Assembly: GCA_002197995.1 (NCBI GenBank)
Contig: NGZR01000003.1
Span: forward strand, 7,192,001 to 7,256,000
Length of the DNA: 64,000 bases
Direction of reading: 5' to 3'
DNA from: Gaeumannomyces sp. JS-464
Lineage: Eukaryota; Ascomycota; Sordariomycetes; Magnaporthales; Magnaporthaceae
Under the pieces are notes generated by a model that saw only the letters and a list, made by a program, of their open reading frames with translations, had not been told where the DNA came from and ran no database searches. Positions 23,793-33,877 of this stretch are shown in pieces. A program made the position numbers and the translations under genes. Numbering within the stretch: the stretch's first letter is position 1; each line of letters opens with the position of its first letter.

Positions 23793-25384
23793 CTAGGCCC
23801 CCTCGCTGCCAAACTCTGCTGTCCACTCCGAGTTCCGTTTCAGGTCCTCGCCCGAGACGGTTGGCCTGCTCGAGGCCAGCGACCGCTCAAAGTCGCGGAC
23901 GTCGAGCGAGGGCTCCTGCAGCTCGTCCGACTCGACCTGCTCCCACGTCATCTCCTGCGCCGCCTTGTCCCCGGGCGAGCACGGCGTCCACTTTTCTTTG
24001 CTGACATACTCGTCGCTGTCTTCCTTCTTGACTTTGCAGGTGACCTGTTGCGTGGGGGAACCACGATAGATTGTTAGCTTAGGGACAGCAGCAGCAGCAG
24101 CAGCAGCGGTCAGCTCAGAAGCCAGCGGCTTACCCTCTTGAAATGTGTTGCCTGCTGGATTTTGCGGATGGGCTGCATGAGCGCGTCCTGGACAGCAATC
24201 GATATGTCGCTGCCCGAGAACCCTTCGGACTTGAGGGCCAGCTTCCTGTAGTCCTCCGACGACAGCTCCGTCGGGGTCTCGCCGACCGAGATCCTGAACA
24301 TGTCTGCGCGCGCCGCCACGTCGGGCAGGCTGATGTGGATGCGCTTCTGGAAGCGGCGGCGGATGGCCGAGTCGAGCTGCCAGGGGATGTTGGTGGCGCC
24401 CAGGACCAGGACGCCCTCGCTGTCCTTGCCCACGCCGTCCATCTGCACCAACATCTCCGTCTTGATGCGCCGGCTCGCCTCCGACTCGCCCTCGCCGCGG
24501 GGCCGCACAGCGCGTCCACCTCGTCGATAAAGATGATGGACGGCTTGTTCTCGCGCGCCATGGCGAAGAGCTGCTTGACTAGCCTGGTTTTTTAGGGGTC
24601 AGTTTTTTGGTTGACGGCGAGACAATGGGCTTTTTTCCTGCGGTAAGGATGAACGCAAAGAAGAGGGGAAAAGAAAAAAAAGAAAAAAAGAAGAAAAAAC
24701 ATACCTCTCACTCTCTCCCATCCACTTGCTCACCAGATCTGAACTGCTAACGCTGAAGAATGTGCTCTTGGCCTCCGTCGCCAGCGCCTTGGCCAAATAA
24801 CTCTTGCCCGTCCCCGGCGGGCCGTAGAGCAGGATCCCCTTCCACGGCTTCCTCGCGCCCTTGAACAGGTGGGGGAACTTGATGGGCAGCAGCACGGCCT
24901 CCTTGAGGGCGGCCTTTGCGTTCTCGAGCCCGGCTACCTGCTCCCACTTGACGTCGGGCCGGTCCTGCAGGATGGCGCCGGCGAGGGCGCTGCGCAGCTT
25001 CTTGGAGTCGTCGTCGAGCTTGGGGGCGCCCCCTTCACCCTCGTCGGCCTTGCCGTCGGCGGTGCCGCCCGTGCTGGAGCCATTGGCGCCCATCATGCCG
25101 GGCTTCTTGCGCTTGCCCTCGGCGTCGGCCAAGTAGCCCTTGAGCTCCTCGGCGCGGTCCATGTACTCGCCGATGCGGGCGCGCAGGATCTCCTTGATCT
25201 TGGGCGACTTCTCCCACTTGATGGCCTTCATGAAGAGCTCGAACGCGTCCATGTACAGGTCGTAGGCGGCCTGGTACTGGGCCACGCGGGCGGGGCCGTC
25301 GAGCTTGGCGGCGGCCTTGTCGACCTCGACAGCCTTGCCGACCGTTTGTATCGCCTTTTCGCGGAAGTTGGTCGGCTCAGACAT
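23793..25384 (-). CDS. VPS4: AAA-ATPase Vps4 of the ESCRT pathway
   Basis: Exons on the minus strand: 25384-24705, 24583-24134, 24044-23793; 460 residues after correction (yeast 437). Vps4 disassembles ESCRT-III on endosomes and at other membrane-scission sites. Domain order: N-terminal MIT domain (residues ~5-80, [20 protein letters not shown]), Gly/Ser-rich linker, AAA domain with Walker A GPPGTGKS (~188-195), pore-loop region [15 protein letters not shown], Walker [14 protein letters not shown], sensor region [20 protein letters not shown] with the arginine finger, and the C-terminal beta domain and helix ([20 protein letters not shown], ending EFGSEGA). One base is missing in exon 2 where GGCCCCGCGG should be GGCCCCCGCGG (plus strand 24499-24502), directly after Walker B. 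Intron 2 contains a (CAG)7 run. Confidence 0.95.
24086..24106 (+). repeat. (CAG)7 trinucleotide repeat in Vps4 intron 2
   Basis: Seven perfect CAG units followed by CGG, inside the intron 24045-24133. On the coding strand this is CTG. Confidence 0.95.
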
Positions 25385-26498
25385 GGTGGCGGCCGGTGTC
25401 TAGGAGAGAAGGAGGAGGATGCGGAGGCCGAGGCCGAGAATCTGATATTGTGCAGCTGCTGCCGAGGATCGTCCTCATTGGGCAGTTCGGTGGCTGTGGG
25501 TGTGTGTGGCCGCGGCTGCCAACGCCCTGGGAAGGCAAGGCGGAGGGGAGGGTGCTGCTTCCAGGAGCTAAGCCGCGTTTCGAGATGGGCGGTCGGCGGG
25601 ACGATGTGGTCGCCGGCTTCCCACGTCGGGATTGCCCAGACAAGAGCGCAAGCCAGACAACAATGCCCGCCTCGACTTGGGAGCGGGGCCACGGAACGAC
25701 AAGGGGTGGCAGGGGGGGTCTGTGGTTTCGGTTTGCTGCGCCTGCCGTCGCTGCCCAAGCTCGATCGTCTAGCGAGGGCGTGCGGCTGCGGCTCCGTCTC
25801 GTGGCACGTAGGTGTGGCTTGCTGGGACGGCGGCAGGGCCTCGCTGGGAATTGGCAGGATTTGGACGTCTCTGAGCGGGATGGATTGGATGCACCAAGAC
25901 TGCAAGCCCGCTTTGCCATGATGAGTGTTGTCGCTTGGCCATGGCGCCCGCGGCAACCCCGCCAAAACGCCAAGCCGGGTTGGGCGGGTCACGTGGCCTC
26001 GCGATCTTGACCTGGCCCGCCCCGCGTGCCCCTGACGCGACGCTTTTCACTGCCCACGACATGCGCCCAACGATTTCGGTTCAATCGTCCATTTCAAGCA
26101 TGTCTGACGTCAGTTGCCATCGCAATTCGATGCTTGGCCTTTGGGTGACGCCTTTTTCTGGCCACGGGTAGTAGAGCTTGCTAGGAACCGTGGCTTCGAT
26201 GGATCCATTCCTTCGTGTCGGAGAAACGTCGTCGACGGGCAGCCGACCCCTTTTTCCGAGTCGAGAGGCGCCTTGTCGAGGAACCATGATGATGCCTGCC
26301 CAGCACGCGTAGCGGAGATAGCTGTAGGAGGCAAGCATATGTAGGCCAGGACCCTCCTTCGTTTACGATTACTGCCATGCCTGGAGAAGCATCTCAAACA
26401 TTCGCCCAAGGAGGAGTCCAAGCAAGAGTCCAAGCAGCATTTCGAACAGTCACCCAAGCAGCTGCCCAAGCAAGGGTCAAAACAGCCTGACCATCACA
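25385..26498. other. Divergent intergenic region, Vps4 / unknown gene
   Basis: About 1.1 kb between divergent starts. Near the right end (26377-26490) there is a 38-codon upstream frame built on a CCAAGCA-type imperfect repeat, listed separately. Confidence 0.45.
26377..26490 (+). other. Upstream ORF, 37 residues, repetitive
   Basis: ATG at 26377 to TGA at 26488-26490, eight bases before the main ATG at 26499. It encodes MPGEASQTFAQGGVQARVQA followed by AFRTVTQAAAQARVKTA. The underlying DNA is an imperfect repeat of about 9-13 bp units (GTCCAAGCA, CACCCAAGCA, GCCCAAGCA). It may limit translation of the main frame; this is inference. Confidence 0.35.
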
Positions 26499-27674
26499 AT
26501 GCCAAGTGACGTGCCATCACAGTCGCCCATCCGCACCGTCGAGCTGGTCGGCGACTATGACCCTCACAGCAACGCTGCCACGGTGCCACACGATCCCACA
26601 CCAAGCCTGGCAGCTTTGACAAAGCCGCGACTCCGCGAGAAACTCATATACGCCGACAACATGCTGCGAACCCGGGCCCAGCAAAGTCTTGCCCCTGCCG
26701 TGCAGCACGCCCTGGAGCTGCATAGGATGATGCTCAAGTCGGTCCTCTCCAACAAACCCCAGGATCCCCACGAGCTTCTTGGCCTTCTTGACCTCATCCA
26801 CCGGGCCGAGCCCCTCGTCAAATGGCGACTGTCGCCCGCCACCACGGTCATAGACTGGGACTGCCTGAGCGTCATGGTCGCCCCCATCGCCGCCCTGCGT
26901 CGCGCTGTCATGATACACAGATACATCGACGTCCTGCCGGCGGTGGCCAGGCGCCTTGGCCTCGGGTGCCCGTCGGGCCTCCTCGAGGAGCGCCACGAGG
27001 CGGTGATCCAGGTCTTCTGCTACGTCGTCGCGAAATACCCAGGCAGGGGCACACATGTAATCCCGATCGTGTGTCGCCACATGGGTCTGGATCCGGTCCG
27101 CGTATCCTATGAGGTCACTCGCTGGGGGAATGGCGGGCTGCCGCATTCCATCATGGACCTAGTCACCGCCGTGCTAAACAGACAGGGCTGGGGTGTTGCG
27201 CAGGAAACCTTTATTATGGACATCCTGGCATCCGACTTCCGCGATCTGGCGCTCGTCCACGACGGGGACGACCCGCTCTGTGGTTCCATCATGCCCGCTC
27301 TGCGGCAGGTCATTGTCTCCCTGGCTGGAACCATCTCCAACATGCGGCAGTACGATATAACGAGTGCTGCAGGGCTCGACGTGCCAAGACTACTCCGGCA
27401 CATGACGAGAATGGCCACAGGCGAGGCGGAAAAGCGTTACAGGAGACTCTTCCGCGCCAGCGACCCGGCCGACGTTCTCCAGGCGCATATGGGACAAGCC
27501 AAAAGATGGCGGTTTGTAGTCTGGGACCTCCTGGCTCGGCTCCTGAGCACACCCGCCCCCGCGTTCGGCGTCACGATGGAGGAGATGGGCATACAGGATT
27601 ATTCCCCTGGGCTTTGGGAATGTTGGGATTTCTTCGTTCTGCGTCCGCGGACAAGGCCTGGCGAACCCTCCTGA
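26499..27674 (+). CDS. Unrecognised protein, 391 aa, single exon
   Basis: Uninterrupted frame starting MPSDVPSQSPIRTVELVGDY. The product looks alpha-helical and soluble: KLIYADNMLRTRAQQSLAPA, HALELHRMMLKSVLSNKPQD, SVMVAPIAALRRAVMIHRYI, VIQVFCYVVAKYPGRGTHVI, LLRHMTRMATGEAEKRYRRL. There is no signal peptide or recognisable catalytic motif. The even helical spacing could reflect a helical-repeat fold, but I cannot name one. Codon bias is less GC3-extreme than in Vps4 or Nop56, so it may be a young or lineage-restricted gene. Divergent from Vps4. Confidence 0.6.
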   Translation: MPSDVPSQSPIRTVELVGDYDPHSNAATVPHDPTPSLAALTKPRLREKLIYADNMLRTRAQQSLAPAVQHALELHRMMLKSVLSNKPQDPHELLGLLDLIHRAEPLVKWRLSPATTVIDWDCLSVMVAPIAALRRAVMIHRYIDVLPAVARRLGLGCPSGLLEERHEAVIQVFCYVVAKYPGRGTHVIPIVCRHMGLDPVRVSYEVTRWGNGGLPHSIMDLVTAVLNRQGWGVAQETFIMDILASDFRDLALVHDGDDPLCGSIMPALRQVIVSLAGTISNMRQYDITSAAGLDVPRLLRHMTRMATGEAEKRYRRLFRASDPADVLQAHMGQAKRWRFVVWDLLARLLSTPAPAFGVTMEEMGIQDYSPGLWECWDFFVLRPRTRPGEPS

Positions 27675-28670
27675 TTCAGACTGCTCTGATCAGTGGTTGT
27701 TTGACAAATGTCTGGGGGAGAGCACCAGGAAAATAATTTCTTGTTTGCCTGCTTAGATGTTTGCCACTGAATAAAAGTGTAACTGGTTTCACATAACTGG
27801 TACCTACCATCAGCATCCATAATTTGCTTTTACAGTCTACAATTGGGAACATAGGGCCTGGGAAATAAATTGGATCACATTGTGGAGCTTTTTCAAAGCT
27901 GGAAAGTAGTGATAGTGAGTATCTTGGAATCAAATAGAGCAGGGCTGAAATGGGGGTCGTCAATCATTTGGGAAGCTATTGTGAGACAAGGGCAGGTATT
28001 GTTCGGCCTCTTTGACAAGCGGACGCTCGGAATCCTTCAGGGCAGGTTGTCAGGGTAGACGGCCCGATTTCTGGGGTAGCTTAGGCGTCAGAGAGAATCT
28101 GCGAAGACTAGCCCATTCTAGGCACCCCAGTGGTGTGTTTGGGGTTGGCTTTTGTACACCAGACAAAACCCTTGGAGTCATAACCAGCAAAACAGATCTT
28201 GATGGCAAACAACGGTAGAGAAGCTCGTGCTGATTTGGAGCTCGAGCTGCAAGAATTGGAAGAAGAGAAAATCGGTGCAGGCAAATATCAGATGAACCAC
28301 ACTGTTGGGACCATGATCCACCAATCACAATTTTCATAACCAAAAATGACGACATGTTTGCACGTACTTTCCTTCTGAGAAATCAAAGATTGATCCGGCT
28401 TGGATCTGATTGAAGAGCTGATCCTGCGGCTCTCTGGTCTGCGCTATATAAAGCCTGCTAGTCTCTGTCCCTTGAGGGGAGAAGAGAAAAACACAGGAGG
28501 CCAGCAAGTGGTTCTAGAACCTGTCTGCTATCTCAGATTGCCGCCACTTTCAACCGCACCAAAGAAGCATTCCCCACAGCTTAGCCTCTTATGCCCAAAG
28601 CTTTGTCTGTGCCCTTCCCACCCACATCTCCTGCTGTCTATCCTGCACCACCCCGCCACCACTCGCAAAC
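27675..28670. other. AT-richer intergenic island with promoter at its 3' end
   Basis: From about 27,690 to 28,400 the sequence is visibly AT-richer than the surroundings. It contains a 45-codon frame from ATG 28202 to TAA 28339 (MANNGREARADLELELQELE), which I cannot identify. A TATA box at 28445 serves the next gene. Confidence 0.45.
28445..28452 (+). promoter_or_regulatory. TATA box upstream of the gene at 28671
   Basis: GCTATATAAAGC with TATATAAA at 28445-28452, 219 bp before the ATG. The best TATA match in the window. Confidence 0.6.
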
Positions 28671-29726
28671 ATGCCGGTATGTCAAGCCAAACAGGAGAAT
28701 GCCACGAAGAACAAAGCCAAACGAGCCCGTCATAAGCGACAGAATTCCAACGGAAAGCACCAGCCGCCGACACCCCAGGTAGCGGGCGACCCGTCTCGCA
28801 TCCTCGCTGACGCCGTCGCGGTCGCCAAGAGCGACTGGGGCAGACACCTCGCGTCGACGCACCGCGCGCCGGGCGACGCGAACCAGGTCTTCTGCGGCAT
28901 CATACAAGACCTGGAGGCAGCCCACGCGGCCTCGCTGCAGGCATCGTCCGACGCCATGGCCGCAGCCCTGCGCGAGCAGCAAGCGTGCGGCGGCGGCGGC
29001 GGCGTCGGCGGAGGCGGAGGCCCAGTGCGGCTCGACAGCGCCGCCATGGATGACCTCCTCGGCCGCATCGACGACAAGCTCAAGATCCTCCACCGCGTCC
29101 ACGAGGACAGCGTCTTCAGTCGCCTCGAGACGCACCACCGCGGCATCCGCACCCACATGAGCACCGTCGGGAACCGCGTCATCCAGGGCCGGCAGATCGA
29201 GGGAGCCCCCGTCCTGCCTGACGAGTTCGCCCCGAGGACTGGCGGCGGTGTCGCACCACCCACCACCGAGCCGCCCACCAACACCCCGCAGGCGTCGCGC
29301 ACCACTGCACGCGGCCGTCACGATGGCGGCCAAGACGGGCCTGCCAGCCAGGCCAACGCGGGCCTCGAGCTGCGACCTGAGCCTCGCGGAAACCGGCCGT
29401 CGCTCCCCGCCCGTCCGCCACCGGCGCTTCCCGCTCACCCGCAGCCGGCCCTCCCCGTCCGCCCGCCGCAGCAGACCACGGGCGGCGGCCCCAGCGCGGC
29501 CCCGCGCAGGTCCCTCCCCGCGCCCGTCTCCGCCGTCGACCTCAACTCGGTCGGGTCCATGCGCCCCAAGAGCGGCAGGACGTTCAACGGCGGTGCGGCT
29601 GCTGCTGCTGCTACTGCTGCTGCTGCTGCCGGCACGACGGGACCTGGCCGCCGCCAATTGCGGAGCGACACTCCCAGCCCGCCGCACAGGGACGGCAAGA
29701 AGCGGCGCGTCGACGGTGGAAACTGA
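28671..29726 (+). CDS. Unrecognised, largely disordered protein, 351 aa
   Basis: Single exon. It opens with a basic segment (NKAKRARHKRQNSNGKHQPP) that could be a nuclear signal, followed by a helical region (residues ~45-105, VFCGIIQDLEAAHAASLQAS). Next come a Gly-rich loop, a second helical region (DDLLGRIDDKLKILHRVHED), then a long Pro-rich low-complexity part (PARPPPALPAHPQPALPVRP), an Ala tract coded by GCT/ACT repeats near 29595-29635, and a C-terminal basic cluster (DGKKRRVDGGN). The two basic ends suggest a nuclear protein; the helices may form a coiled coil. No family recognised. A long antisense frame (29687-28638) is a composition shadow of this gene. Confidence 0.55.
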   Translation: MPVCQAKQENATKNKAKRARHKRQNSNGKHQPPTPQVAGDPSRILADAVAVAKSDWGRHLASTHRAPGDANQVFCGIIQDLEAAHAASLQASSDAMAAALREQQACGGGGGVGGGGGPVRLDSAAMDDLLGRIDDKLKILHRVHEDSVFSRLETHHRGIRTHMSTVGNRVIQGRQIEGAPVLPDEFAPRTGGGVAPPTTEPPTNTPQASRTTARGRHDGGQDGPASQANAGLELRPEPRGNRPSLPARPPPALPAHPQPALPVRPPQQTTGGGPSAAPRRSLPAPVSAVDLNSVGSMRPKSGRTFNGGAAAAAATAAAAAGTTGPGRRQLRSDTPSPPHRDGKKRRVDGGN

Positions 29727-30821
29727 TTGGTTTGGGATTTTATGTGATGCCCCTCTCAGCAGCCCTTGTCTTCGTGTCCTTTCTCAGCGTTTGTCATATC
29801 ACCGCGAATCTCGCAAAGAACTTTTTGTCGCTGTCGCGCTGTCGCGAGCAATGTTTTTTATGGTCCTCTCATGTCGTCCCTTTTCTGTTTTATGATACCA
29901 TTGCTGCTTTGATCCGATCTGGGTTGCGAGCAACGCATCCGTTGTTCTCGACTTTTTTTCCCCCATTCTGCTTTAAGTTCATCAACCCCTCCCGCGGCCC
30001 GACCATTGACTTCCATCGTTTGATGGTTCCCAAGCAGCATGCCTGCAACGCCCCACTCACCCGTTCGTCCCTAGTATTGATACCCCCTCATCTCAAGCTT
30101 TGTGCTGCCGTCTTTTTGATCCGGCGGGGTCCCTCACTGCGCATGTGCTTAAATAGATAGATTACATACCTGTATAGGACGTGTTATTTGATGTAATTTT
30201 TTTTTTTTTTTTTTTTTTTTTAATATCTCGCAAGTGATGCCAGCCAAAGGGGAAAAAAAAAGAAATGTGGAAGCAAGGGTGGCCAATCTGTTCATCACTA
30301 GCTTTTGCTTGGCGATGATGGAATTCAGGGGACGGAATCAGCATCTGCCGAGCCAGCGCCCCCGGGCCGATCTGGTCCAAGGATCCGCCGCAGCAAATTC
30401 CCTGTTTCGGTTTAGCTGATGAATTTGATCGTGCCACGTGCGCGGGCTTCTAGAACGAAGCCATCCATTGGGAGCATCGGGTACACGAGCGGCGCCACTG
30501 GACGCATCCGCAGCCCTAATGCAAGCCACCGGCTGCAGGAGCGGACAACGACACGGGCACTGAGGGAGGTGCAACCAGAAAAGCAGCATGCTGTGTTGAG
30601 ATGTGCAGCCCAGGCCGACAAGCGCAGAATGACGCGAGTGACTTGGATGTCGGTAGCCAAACGTGAGGGGCCTAGGTTGGTAACTAGGTTCTACACAGGT
30701 AATACATGCATGCTGGCTGGCTTTCTGGATGGCTTTTTTTTTTGTTCCTTTTTATTCTTTTTTGTTTTGGTTCCTCTGACTCTTTCTTATTTGGATCCCC
30801 CTTCGTCGAACCGGCCCCGCC
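29727..30821. other. Convergent intergenic region with T25 tract
   Basis: 3' flanks of two converging genes. It contains a pure T run of 25 (30197-30221). No gene supported. Confidence 0.45.
30197..30221 (+). repeat. Poly-T tract (T25)
   Basis: Twenty-five consecutive T followed by AATATC. It may be a length-variable homopolymer or the relic of a retroposed poly-A tail read from the other strand; I see no element attached to it. Confidence 0.9.
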
Positions 30822-31958
30822 TTACGACGCCCAACCAGTGGGATGGAACTCCATTATGGCGTACAGTTGTATAACGCTACCCCACAAGAAGAAAATACTG
30901 CCGTAGAGCGAGGCGTACGCGCCACCCGCCGTGTCGCCCAAGATCAGCAGGATACCGGTGAGGGCGAAACCCGACGACCCAACCATGTTCCAGAAGACGC
31001 CCTGCCAATCCGCGGAGCCGGGCTTGGGCTTGTACCAGACGTCCTGGGTGTAGATCATCAGGGCGAGGTTGGCCAGGAAGAACATGCTACCTCCGATGAT
31101 GAGGGGCAAGAAGACGAGCATCTGGAACAGGAAGAAGTTCTCCGCCGGGTTCAGCACGCCCGGAAAGCCGGCGACGGCCGACGTCGACAGGATCAGACCG
31201 CCCAGCATCTGGGCCATGCCGGCCTGGAAGGGCAGGGTGCTGGCAACGGCGGCGCACTGCTCGGCAGGCGGGAACCAGGCCCACGACGGGCTGCCGAGCA
31301 GCGCAGGGCGGTACTTGACCTCGACGATGCCCTCCTTGTTCTTCTTGGGGACCTCGAGGGTGCCGCGGTCGGCGTTGAGGGCACCAAAGATGCCGAGCGT
31401 ACCAGCTGCCAAGAAGAGCACGGCGCCGCTGTCGAGGGTGGCGACGGTAGCAGTCGCGATCTCGGGGCCCAGGGTGGTGGGGTCGTTCCAGACGGGCAGC
31501 ATGCCTAGGAAGGCGTTGACGGTGAAGGCTATGGATCCGATGACGAAGGAAAAAGCCACAACCCAGTTAGGGTCGCGGTAGGGGAAGACGGTGAACATGC
31601 GGGTGATGCGACCGGCCGCGGATCCCTCGACATCGATCTGCAGGATCTCGCCCTTTTCGTTGTAAATGCTGTCGTCGTCGTCGATGGTGACCGAGGCGCC
31701 GCCGCGCTCGCGCTCCCACTGGCACTGGGTCTTGTACTCAAGGTACTGCAGAATGCCGATGACGCGCTGGCGCTCGTCCTCGTCGACGTCGATGCCACCG
31801 TCGCCCGTGTTGGCCGCCGGCCTGGCGGCAGTCCGGGCGGGCCCGCGCGGCAGGCCCTCGACGTCGTTGCTCCATGCCCCATTCCGTGCCCTGTCGAAGG
31901 GCACGGGGACCATCGAGGTCCGGATGATAGAGGCGCGGAGGGTGGCGCCGGCGTTCAT
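30822..31958 (-). CDS. Multi-pass integral membrane protein, 378 aa, function unknown
   Basis: Single exon on the minus strand, starting MNAGATLRASIIRTSMVPVP. A cytosolic N-terminal part (~130 residues) contains DVDEDERQRVIGILQYLEYK. About six membrane segments follow: around residues 132-154 (WVVAFSFVIGSIAFTVNAFL), 176-195 (SGAVLFLAAGTLGIFGAL), 240-263, 274-296 (FLFQMLVFLPLIIGGSMFFL), 319-341 (GSSGFALTGILLILGDTAG) and 348-368. The polar loop before the third segment has KKNKEGIVEVKYRPALLGSP. It matches the general shape of the 'integral membrane protein' hypotheticals common in moulds; no transport motif is recognised. Upstream the leader is strongly CT-rich on the coding strand. Confidence 0.75.
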   Translation of the reverse strand: MNAGATLRASIIRTSMVPVPFDRARNGAWSNDVEGLPRGPARTAARPAANTGDGGIDVDEDERQRVIGILQYLEYKTQCQWERERGGASVTIDDDDSIYNEKGEILQIDVEGSAAGRITRMFTVFPYRDPNWVVAFSFVIGSIAFTVNAFLGMLPVWNDPTTLGPEIATATVATLDSGAVLFLAAGTLGIFGALNADRGTLEVPKKNKEGIVEVKYRPALLGSPSWAWFPPAEQCAAVASTLPFQAGMAQMLGGLILSTSAVAGFPGVLNPAENFFLFQMLVFLPLIIGGSMFFLANLALMIYTQDVWYKPKPGSADWQGVFWNMVGSSGFALTGILLILGDTAGGAYASLYGSIFFLWGSVIQLYAIMEFHPTGWAS

Positions 31959-33877
31959 CTTGGCGGTCGGGTGGTGCCAAGTGGGGAGTCGGCAGGTGGT
32001 AGTCGCGGTGGCCCAATGGGGGCAAGATGGGCAGAGTCCAGCTCTCGAGGTGGCGGGGAAATGGCCCTAGTAGCGGAAGAGGAAAAAAAATAAAGGCGAC
32101 GGGGAAGCCGAAAAGTAAAATATACGACCCGGCAACGACACCGGAACATCTACCTGAACGAAATGGGAAAGGCGAAAGCAATGTCGAAGCCAACAAAGCC
32201 GGAGAAAAAATGCATGGCCCGCACGCTCGCTCGAATTACCTGGGGCCGGCCGAAGGAGGAAAAGAAAGAGTAGGGAACCAGGAAAAGAGGAAGAGGAGGA
32301 GCGGATGCCAATGCCAGGTTTATGACTGGAGGCAAAAAGCAAAATAAAAGGAGGAGGAAAAGAAAAGAGTCGGGTCTGCCTGGAAGGCGGTTGGTGCCGC
32401 CGTCTAATAATAATAAAGCATGCAAATGATTTGAGATTGTCTGCCCTATGGCCTCGACGGGATGGACGGGATGGCGCCAGGTCAGACACGACACCAGTCA
32501 GGGTCGATGCCGGATGCGACGCTGGCGAGCCTCCCAGACTGCTCAGACAGCTGTGGCGGAGGAGAGCGTGGGGGTGGTGGGCGCGACTCTGGCGCAACAG
32601 ACGAAGCCAAGGACCAGGACCAAGCTTCGAGGCTGTGGATAGAGACAGGAATCAAGGCTGGTGCAGGCGCCGGAGAAGAAGAAGCTTATTATGGAGGACG
32701 TCGTCTGGTCTTAATGGAACCAATGGCACCAGCCCCTGGGGGCTGCGCACGTCTACCTACCCAAGCACAAACACTCACGGGGCTGGGCTTGGCGCCAGCA
32801 TCGGCTCGAAACATGAGCGGCGGAGGGGAATTATGCCAGGTGAGCCGTGGTGGAAAGAGCCAAAAGTCTATTTGCTAGATTGGGGCATCTGCCGGCGTTG
32901 ATCATGGGTCTTTGGGGTCTCTCGCGGGCGGCTGAGTGCTGGGCAGCAGCGATCGCTGGCTGGGATCAATGGAATTCCAACTTGGGGGAGGAAAGAGCTG
33001 GGCGCTCCTGTTTGGTTCATGGAGGAAGGCGCGACAAACGGGCACGGATCCAGACCCTGCCCGTCGTCTTGGCATACCGGGACCCCGCCGTCACAACGGG
33101 TTTGACGCTCGCCAGAATTTTTCCCGTTTGGGCCTAGACGGCCTCATGAGCAGGCACTCGGCCCCACCCGGGCCCCACGGCGGATGGGGTCGGCCGTCTG
33201 TTCGGGCAGTCGCGGCCGACCCCAGAAGCCCGTCACGGGGCTCCCGTTCTCGACTTTTTCGCTACAAAGAGGCAATTTTTGATGAGGCTCTCCTCGCAGA
33301 GAGCCAGCACACACGCCGTGCCGCCCGCCAGCCCGGAGTGCGCGGGAAGAGGCGAAGGAGATGAAGTGCCATCGCATCTCTCGGCGCATCCGCGGCAGTT
33401 GCCCTCGCCGTGGCGGAGAACTCGAGCCCCAAAGCACGCAAGAGGGGCGACCTGGGCGTCTGCCGGCACGACAGAGGTAGGTCCAGACGGCAGTACTAAT
33501 ACGCCAATATCCGTCTCCGTCTGCCCCTGGGTGAGAAACAGATTGTGCTCCATGTCCGTGCTGTGTTTGTTTCCTCGCTTGCGACCAGCGACCTCCACTC
33601 CCACACCCACTCCTGCCTCGGCCAGCCAACCACACGCCTGGCCAACCCAGCAGTGCCGGCCACTAACTGCTCGACGGATACCGCACGGCCAAGGCCTCAT
33701 CCGCTGCTGGCCCGTGTTTTCTTGCGCAGGTCCCCCTGCCCCTGGCCGCAAATAACATCTGCTGCCGCCGCCACCACTATATCCTCGACCGGCCTCCGAC
33801 CACGAGGCTGTCTGTGTCTGGACTGTGGAAGCCGCTGAGCCAGATCTTCATCTCTCGAGCCACCAGAAACAGACGCC
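31959..33877. other. Divergent intergenic region, nothing coding recognised
   Basis: 1.9 kb between divergent genes. Purine-rich tracts on the plus strand (32070-32370) form the pyrimidine-rich leader of the membrane-protein gene. The right end is the promoter of the MFS gene; a TATA-like CTATATCC lies at about 33777. Only short, composition-driven frames otherwise. Confidence 0.45.

Noticed and set aside
28638..29687. 349-codon antisense frame over the gene at 28671
   Set aside because: Composition shadow of GC3-rich coding DNA; the sense strand has TATA box, basic motifs and amphipathic helices.
30197..30221. T25 as the poly-A tail of a retroelement insertion
   Set aside because: No target-site duplication or element-like coding sequence next to it.
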